This document shows positions 59,663 through 64,000 of a stretch of 64,000 nt of DNA, one piece after another. The stretch's first letter is position 1. Each line of letters starts with the position of its first letter. Origin of the DNA: Verrucomicrobiaceae bacterium (GTDB lineage Bacteria; Verrucomicrobiota; Verrucomicrobiia; Verrucomicrobiales; Verrucomicrobiaceae); the NCBI GenBank assembly GCA_027486585.1, contig JAIXOU010000141.1, forward strand, positions 62,001 to 126,000, in the 5' to 3' direction. The position numbers and the translations under genes were made by a program. The notes below the pieces were generated by a model. That model searched no databases and was not told where the DNA came from. It saw only the letters and a list, made by a program, of their open reading frames with translations.

Positions 59663-60832
59663 ATGACTCAATTCACGCTTCACACCCTCACCCTTACTCT
59701 TCTCACTTCGGCGGCTTTGGCCGAGGGTGGTTTTTATGGAGATGCGCCAGATGCCACCCATCCTTGGGCGATTCATGACATGAATCGACCGCAGCCGATG
59801 CGGGTCGAGCCGGGGACATTTAGTTCTCAGGAAAAGCCAGGTTCTCCACCTTCCGACGCGATCATTTTGTTTGGCGGTAAGGCTGACGAGATCGAAAAAT
59901 GGCAGGCAGATAAAACGCCAGCCGAACCGACTAAATGGGAAGTTAAAGATGGCGTCCTGCAATGCGTGCCTGGCAGTGGTTATATTCGTAGCAAAGAAGA
60001 GTTCGCCGATTGCCAACTGCACCTCGAATGGAGTGCTCCGAGCAAGGTGGAAGGCAATAGCCAAGGGCGTGGCAACAGCGGTGTCTTCCTGATGGGACAA
60101 GTGGAAGTGCAGGTGCTGGATAATTATAACAACCCAACTTATGCCGATGGCTTTGCTTCTTCCATTTATGGCATCAATCCACCCATGGCCAATGCCTTGC
60201 ATGCCCCCGGTGAATGGCAGACTTATGACATCGTTTTTCGTCGTCCTCTTTTCAAAGACGGTCAGGAGATCGACCCGGGTTACATCACGGTTTTCGTGAA
60301 TGGAGTTCTGACTCAAGATCACACACCTCTCGAAGGTGGTGGCGGTCATAAATCACGGTCAAAAGCCCGTGCCTTCCCAGAAAAAGGACCGCTGAAACTT
60401 CAGGATCATGGCAATCCAGTTCGTTATCGCAATATCTGGTATCGCCCATTGCCTAAGCGGGTCAGTGAAGGCGGCGAATACAGCCGCATGAGCGAAGAAG
60501 CGACCACTGCCAAGCGTAGTGAGATCGCGAAGAGCATCCGAGAAGATGCTGCCAAACTAGAGGGAAATGCCAGGATGTATCGCCTGCTGGAAAGCCTTTG
60601 TTATGCCGATAACGCACCAGCTCGTGAAGCCGCCATACGCGCTGCCGACGAGTTCACTGCAGAACTCAAATCTACCCCCCAAGACAAACTGGAATCCAAA
60701 AAAGGCGCGGCCCTTCAATTCCACAAAGCCATGGACTACCTCGTAAAGTTCAAAGTTCTGCCAGATGACTTCGCTCCCAAAGCAGCCATCACGGAAATCG
60801 TGAAAGCTCAAGAATGGGATAAGAAGAAGTGA
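59663..60832 (+). CDS. DUF1080 (3-keto-disaccharide hydrolase-like) secreted protein
   Basis: A 389-aa protein. The start at 59663 gives a proper signal peptide (FTLHTLTLTLLTSAALA). Hallmarks of DUF1080 are DAIILFGGKADEIEKWQ, EWKVKDGVLQ-type WEVKDGVLQCVPGSGYI, GNSGVFLMGQVEVQVLDNY and the LQDHGNPVRYRNIWYRPL end. The family comprises concanavalin-like hydrolases acting on 3-keto sugars. The last 110 residues are helical and not part of the domain. An open frame starts earlier but would not give a signal peptide. Confidence 0.85.
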   Translation: MTQFTLHTLTLTLLTSAALAEGGFYGDAPDATHPWAIHDMNRPQPMRVEPGTFSSQEKPGSPPSDAIILFGGKADEIEKWQADKTPAEPTKWEVKDGVLQCVPGSGYIRSKEEFADCQLHLEWSAPSKVEGNSQGRGNSGVFLMGQVEVQVLDNYNNPTYADGFASSIYGINPPMANALHAPGEWQTYDIVFRRPLFKDGQEIDPGYITVFVNGVLTQDHTPLEGGGGHKSRSKARAFPEKGPLKLQDHGNPVRYRNIWYRPLPKRVSEGGEYSRMSEEATTAKRSEIAKSIREDAAKLEGNARMYRLLESLCYADNAPAREAAIRAADEFTAELKSTPQDKLESKKGAALQFHKAMDYLVKFKVLPDDFAPKAAITEIVKAQEWDKKK

Positions 60833-60907
60833 ATGCTGACTCCGATGCGCTCGGGGGCTTTTGAGCCGTTGCATTCAGCTCAGAGGCTCCTGGCCGTGAT
60901 CGTCAAG

Positions 60908-61969
60908 TTAACGACCAAAGATGGGTTTTAAACCTGTGGAGGGTTCAGGCACGGGTGCCGTTTTGGTTGGAGTGGATTCCGTACGTTGTTTGTCGGCGCT
61001 GTTCTTGTAAAAGATCACGCCATTGCGCTTGAGGTTGGAGATAAGGTCTTTGAACTCGGTTTTGAGTTCAGCGTCATTGGTAAGCGCTCCCAGCAGACCT
61101 TTGCCTGTGGTGATGTTTTTGGCGGCAACGGCAAAGCTATCGGCGGCCTTTTTGATGGATTGAAGGGAGTCATCTGCTGTGGTCATGACCTTGTCCACTT
61201 TGCCAATAGCAGGGTCGAGCTTATCAAACATAGGACCTAGACGCTTACTCGATTCTTCAACGTTCTTGGCGCTCGCTTTAAAGCTGGCAGATGCGTCCTT
61301 CAAGTCGGCGAGTGCGGCTTTAAGATTGTTGGCGTTTTCTTCACCGAGCACTTTGTCATCCACCCGAGTCATGGTTTTGTTCAGATGCTCCATGCTTTGT
61401 TTGAAATCATTGATGGTGGAGTCGGAGAGAGCACCTTTGTTGATCTTTTCCATGGCCCCTTTGATGTCCACCAGCGCGGTGCGCACATCATCGAGCACGA
61501 GATCGACTTTTTTGCCCACTTGCTCTGCCTGAGTTTGCAGATCTGACAGACCGCCACCCGTTTGGCCCTTGATGATTTTTTGGTAATCATGTGGGACAAA
61601 CGCCTTGGCCTCTTTTTCAGACGGCTGGATCTCGATCATGGCATCGCCCATGAGGCCGTCTGAGCCGATGGCGATGGCCGATTCCATGGGGATCTCCACA
61701 CTATCAAAGATCTCCAAATCAATGATGACGCCTGAATAGGTGTCATTGAGGCGCGGGTGATAGAGTACTTTACCGACCTTTGATCCGCCCAGATAAACGG
61801 GAGAACCTTCTTTGATGCCAGAGGCTTTGGGGAAGGCTACCTTCAGCACATAAGTGTCGCGGAAGTAACTGCGCAGACTGCCGAATTGCAGAATGAGCGC
61901 ACCAAGTAGCAGCAATCCGACAAAGAGGAACATGCCAACGAGGATGTCAGTTTTACGATTAGAATTCAT
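60908..61969 (-). CDS. MlaD/MCE-family protein
   Basis: A 353-aa substrate-binding component of the Mla lipid transport system. One N-terminal membrane helix (ILVGMFLFVGLLLLGALILQ), then the MCE domain (LKVAFPKASGIKEGSPVYLGGSKVGKV). A long helical C-terminal part (residues 150-320, many Lys/Asp/Leu heptads such as VDDKVLGEENANNLKAAL) extends well beyond E. coli MlaD (183 aa) and may form a periplasmic needle as in PqiB/YebT or Mce1 types. Third gene of the mlaE-mlaF-mlaD operon. Confidence 0.88.
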   Translation of the reverse strand: MNSNRKTDILVGMFLFVGLLLLGALILQFGSLRSYFRDTYVLKVAFPKASGIKEGSPVYLGGSKVGKVLYHPRLNDTYSGVIIDLEIFDSVEIPMESAIAIGSDGLMGDAMIEIQPSEKEAKAFVPHDYQKIIKGQTGGGLSDLQTQAEQVGKKVDLVLDDVRTALVDIKGAMEKINKGALSDSTINDFKQSMEHLNKTMTRVDDKVLGEENANNLKAALADLKDASASFKASAKNVEESSKRLGPMFDKLDPAIGKVDKVMTTADDSLQSIKKAADSFAVAAKNITTGKGLLGALTNDAELKTEFKDLISNLKRNGVIFYKNSADKQRTESTPTKTAPVPEPSTGLKPIFGR

Positions 61970-61975
61970 AAGGTA

Positions 61976-62740
61976 TTAGGCGCACATGCCGGAGCGGCCG
62001 GCGATGAAGTTTTGAATTTCAGGATCAGAGGATTGTTTCAGCTCACCAGGAGTGCCGATGAAATAGATGACACCGTTTTTTAACATGGCCACCCGATCTG
62101 CAATTTTGAACACACTGCCCATGTCATGCGTAATGACAATGCTGGTGACCTGGAAGCGCTTTTGCAGTCGCTGAATCATAAGGTCGATGACATCCGTGAC
62201 AATGGGGTCCAGGCCGGCGGTCGGCTCATCGTAAAGCACGCAGTCAGGCTTGCTAATGATGGCGCGGGCAATGCCGACGCGCTTTCTCATGCCGCCAGAC
62301 AAATTCACGGGCATTTTGTCCTTATGCTCACCCAGTTCGACAAGCTCCAAAGCCTCTTGCACACGTTTGTTTATTTCTGTGCGATCGCGTATTCCTGCTT
62401 CCAGCAAGGGAAAGGCCACGTTTTCGGCAACGGTGAGACTGTCAAAAAGAGCTGCGTTTTGAAATAAGTAACCCATGCGGCGACGCATCTTCAGCAGCTC
62501 GCGCTCTTTCATATGACTGAGGTCAGTTCCCTCTAACTCGACTTTGCCATCATCGGGATTGAGTAGGCCGATGATGTGTTTCAAAAGCACGCTTTTTCCT
62601 TCACCACTCGGACCGATGAGCACCAGCGTCTCACCATGGTAGATGTCTAGATCCACGCCTTGCAGCGTCTTTTGCTCACCAAAACTCTTTTTGAGTCCCG
62701 TGATGCGGATAAAAGGTTTGTCGTAGGAGATGGCGGCCAT
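61976..62740 (-). CDS. mlaF: Mla system ATP-binding protein
   Basis: A 254-aa ABC ATPase. Walker A is GPSGEGKSVLLKH, the signature LSGGMRKRVGIARAI and Walker B CVLYDEPTAGLDPI; all are MlaF-type, as are the neighbours. It drives phospholipid movement between inner and outer membrane. Starts 9 bases after mlaE and ends 6 bases before mlaD. Confidence 0.93.
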   Translation of the reverse strand: MAAISYDKPFIRITGLKKSFGEQKTLQGVDLDIYHGETLVLIGPSGEGKSVLLKHIIGLLNPDDGKVELEGTDLSHMKERELLKMRRRMGYLFQNAALFDSLTVAENVAFPLLEAGIRDRTEINKRVQEALELVELGEHKDKMPVNLSGGMRKRVGIARAIISKPDCVLYDEPTAGLDPIVTDVIDLMIQRLQKRFQVTSIVITHDMGSVFKIADRVAMLKNGVIYFIGTPGELKQSSDPEIQNFIAGRSGMCA

Positions 62741-62749
62741 GGTCTCAGA

Positions 62750-63556
62750 TCACATCGCGCTGCCGAGTGGAAAAAAGTAGTTGAGGAAGAAAGTCAGGAA
62801 AAAGTTACAGACGAGGAGAGACAAAGAAGAATAGACCACCGCACGAGTCGTCCCTAGTCCCACACCGACAGCGCCATTGTTGGCAATGAGCCCCTGATGG
62901 CAGGAAATGAGAACGATGAGGATGCCAAACACAAAGCCTTTGATCATGCCAAAGCCGACATCCTCTAAACCTGTGTGATCCACCACATGCTTCCAATACC
63001 AAGCGTAGGGAATGTTAAAAATGCCCGTGCCGACAAGGAAGGAAGCGCCAAGTCCAAAAGCGATGCACTCCGAAATCAGGAGCGGCATGGAAATGACCAT
63101 GGCTAAAAAACGCGGCAGCACCAGATAGTCCACTGGGTGGGCTCCCATCACACGCAGGGCATCAATTTGCTCACTGACTTTCATCGTGCCGATCTCAGCC
63201 GCCATGGAGGCACCGACACGACCGGTCACCATTAATCCAGCCAGTACAGGTCCTAATTCGCGGCAAAGCGAGACACTGACGATCCCCCCGACCGAGGACT
63301 CGATGCCGAAGTCCTTAAATTTAAAGTAAGACTGCGCGGTGAAAACGGCTCCTGTAAAAGCCCCCGTCACGATGACGACGGCCTGTGAACCATAGCCGAT
63401 GGTGACAATCTGTTGCAGCATCAGTCGCCCACGGATGGCCCCTAGCTTGATCGACTCAACCAGCTGACCACTGAGCGCACCAAGTTCCCCGAGATAAGCA
63501 AGGAAATCGAGAAACCAGCGTCCAGAGATAGCCAAAATTCCAAAAGGAAAGTTCAT
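62750..63556 (-). CDS. mlaE: Mla system permease
   Basis: A 268-aa MlaE-family permease with about five membrane helices. LELGVIPALTALV-like motif is replaced by the family's SLCRELGPVLAGLMVTGRVGASMAAEIGTMKVSEQIDAL, which is diagnostic, followed by PVDYLVLPRFLAMVISMPLL. First gene of the operon; the start is the first ATG, upstream of which the divergent promoter region lies. Confidence 0.93.
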   Translation of the reverse strand: MNFPFGILAISGRWFLDFLAYLGELGALSGQLVESIKLGAIRGRLMLQQIVTIGYGSQAVVIVTGAFTGAVFTAQSYFKFKDFGIESSVGGIVSVSLCRELGPVLAGLMVTGRVGASMAAEIGTMKVSEQIDALRVMGAHPVDYLVLPRFLAMVISMPLLISECIAFGLGASFLVGTGIFNIPYAWYWKHVVDHTGLEDVGFGMIKGFVFGILIVLISCHQGLIANNGAVGVGLGTTRAVVYSSLSLLVCNFFLTFFLNYFFPLGSAM

Positions 63557-63850
63557 GAGTGCCTATCATGACATCAACCTGTCATAAAGGCAATGGCCCT
63601 GCACGATCATTCGACAATTGATTCGTTCGGGTAGTCACGCGTTTCTTTGCAGGAGACTTAACGGCGTTATCGATCTTGCGTAGTCGATTCAGGCTGAATG
63701 CGCCATAACTGAGAAGTTAGAAGCGTGGATTGATCCGGAGGCCAGGTGATTAGAATCTGCCGTTTTCTGATTATCTGGCACATTTTCCCCCTCACGAAAG
63801 TGGGGTGAGCTCAGTGCTGAAAGATGCGGCAAACCGACGTTAATAGTGAG
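63557..63850. other. Divergent promoter region with a hairpin
   Basis: A 294-base region between mlaE and a divergent gene. At 63785-63807 CCCC-CT-CAC-GAAA-GTG-GGG forms a hairpin with a GNRA-type loop. No gene is supported here. Confidence 0.4.
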
Positions 63851-64000
63851 ATGACACGCTCTGTTCTGCTCACTTCTTTGCTTTTGCCAGCCGTTGCCTA
63901 TGCCCAAAATGATTCGGGCGGCAATGACGTCTCTGTTAAGGCCAAGCTAGTGCCCATAATCCAGTGGCACTTTGAGGATGCCAAAGAAGCTGGGCCGCGG
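63851..64000 (+). CDS. Secreted protein, N-terminal part, cut by window end
   Basis: The first 50 residues are MTRSVLLTSLLLPAVAYAQN followed by DSGGNDVSVKAKLVPIIQWH. The signal peptide is clear with cleavage at AYA-Q. Too short to name. The gene continues past base 64000 without a stop. Confidence 0.7.
   Translation, partial: MTRSVLLTSLLLPAVAYAQNDSGGNDVSVKAKLVPIIQWHFEDAKEAGPR

Overview
The window is a 64 kb chromosomal segment from a bacterium that is most probably a member of Verrucomicrobiota (Prosthecobacter/Verrucomicrobium-like). This is an inference from gene content: a DUF1501 + DUF1549/DUF1553 pair, a planctomycete-type cytochrome c lipoprotein, a DUF1080 (3-keto-disaccharide hydrolase) protein, DUF374 acyltransferase, MlaEFD-type lipid transport (so an outer membrane), MMPL exporter and many starts without a clear Shine-Dalgarno sequence. 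I saw no rRNA, tRNA, integrase, transposase or CRISPR array.

1-12.9 kb: the end of fusA followed by a long S10-spc-type ribosomal operon running to secY and map. It lacks rpsN, rpmD and adk at their usual places and carries an extra gene for a secreted coiled-coil protein between rpsS and rplV. A strong hairpin with a nested GAAA-loop hairpin sits between rplO and secY.

12.9-27.6 kb: mostly minus-strand genes: a serine beta-lactamase-family protein, alaS, rpoZ-smpB, a two-gene operon of a PelA-like exopolysaccharide protein whose catalytic residues look degraded plus a TPR-type protein, a small membrane protein, and a three-gene cassette (radical SAM, chorismate-lyase-like, MMPL exporter).

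27.7-39.2 kb: ABC exporter + panC, DUF374 acyltransferase, holA + fdhD, the DUF1501/DUF1549 pair, and ileS, which carries an in-frame 90-bp palindromic repeat element.

39.2-57 kb: an accessory region with three type II toxin-antitoxin pairs, many secreted or membrane hypothetical proteins, a frameshifted MocR-type regulator, a pseudogene, and two linked families of dispersed repeats: a 41-bp repeat (one array with exact 41-bp period) and a short hairpin element found just after the ends of genes.

57-64 kb: a BlaI/M56-peptidase regulatory pair divergent from a putative lipoprotein gene with two matching operator dyads, a DUF1080 protein, the mlaE-mlaF-mlaD operon, and the start of a secreted protein gene cut by the window end.
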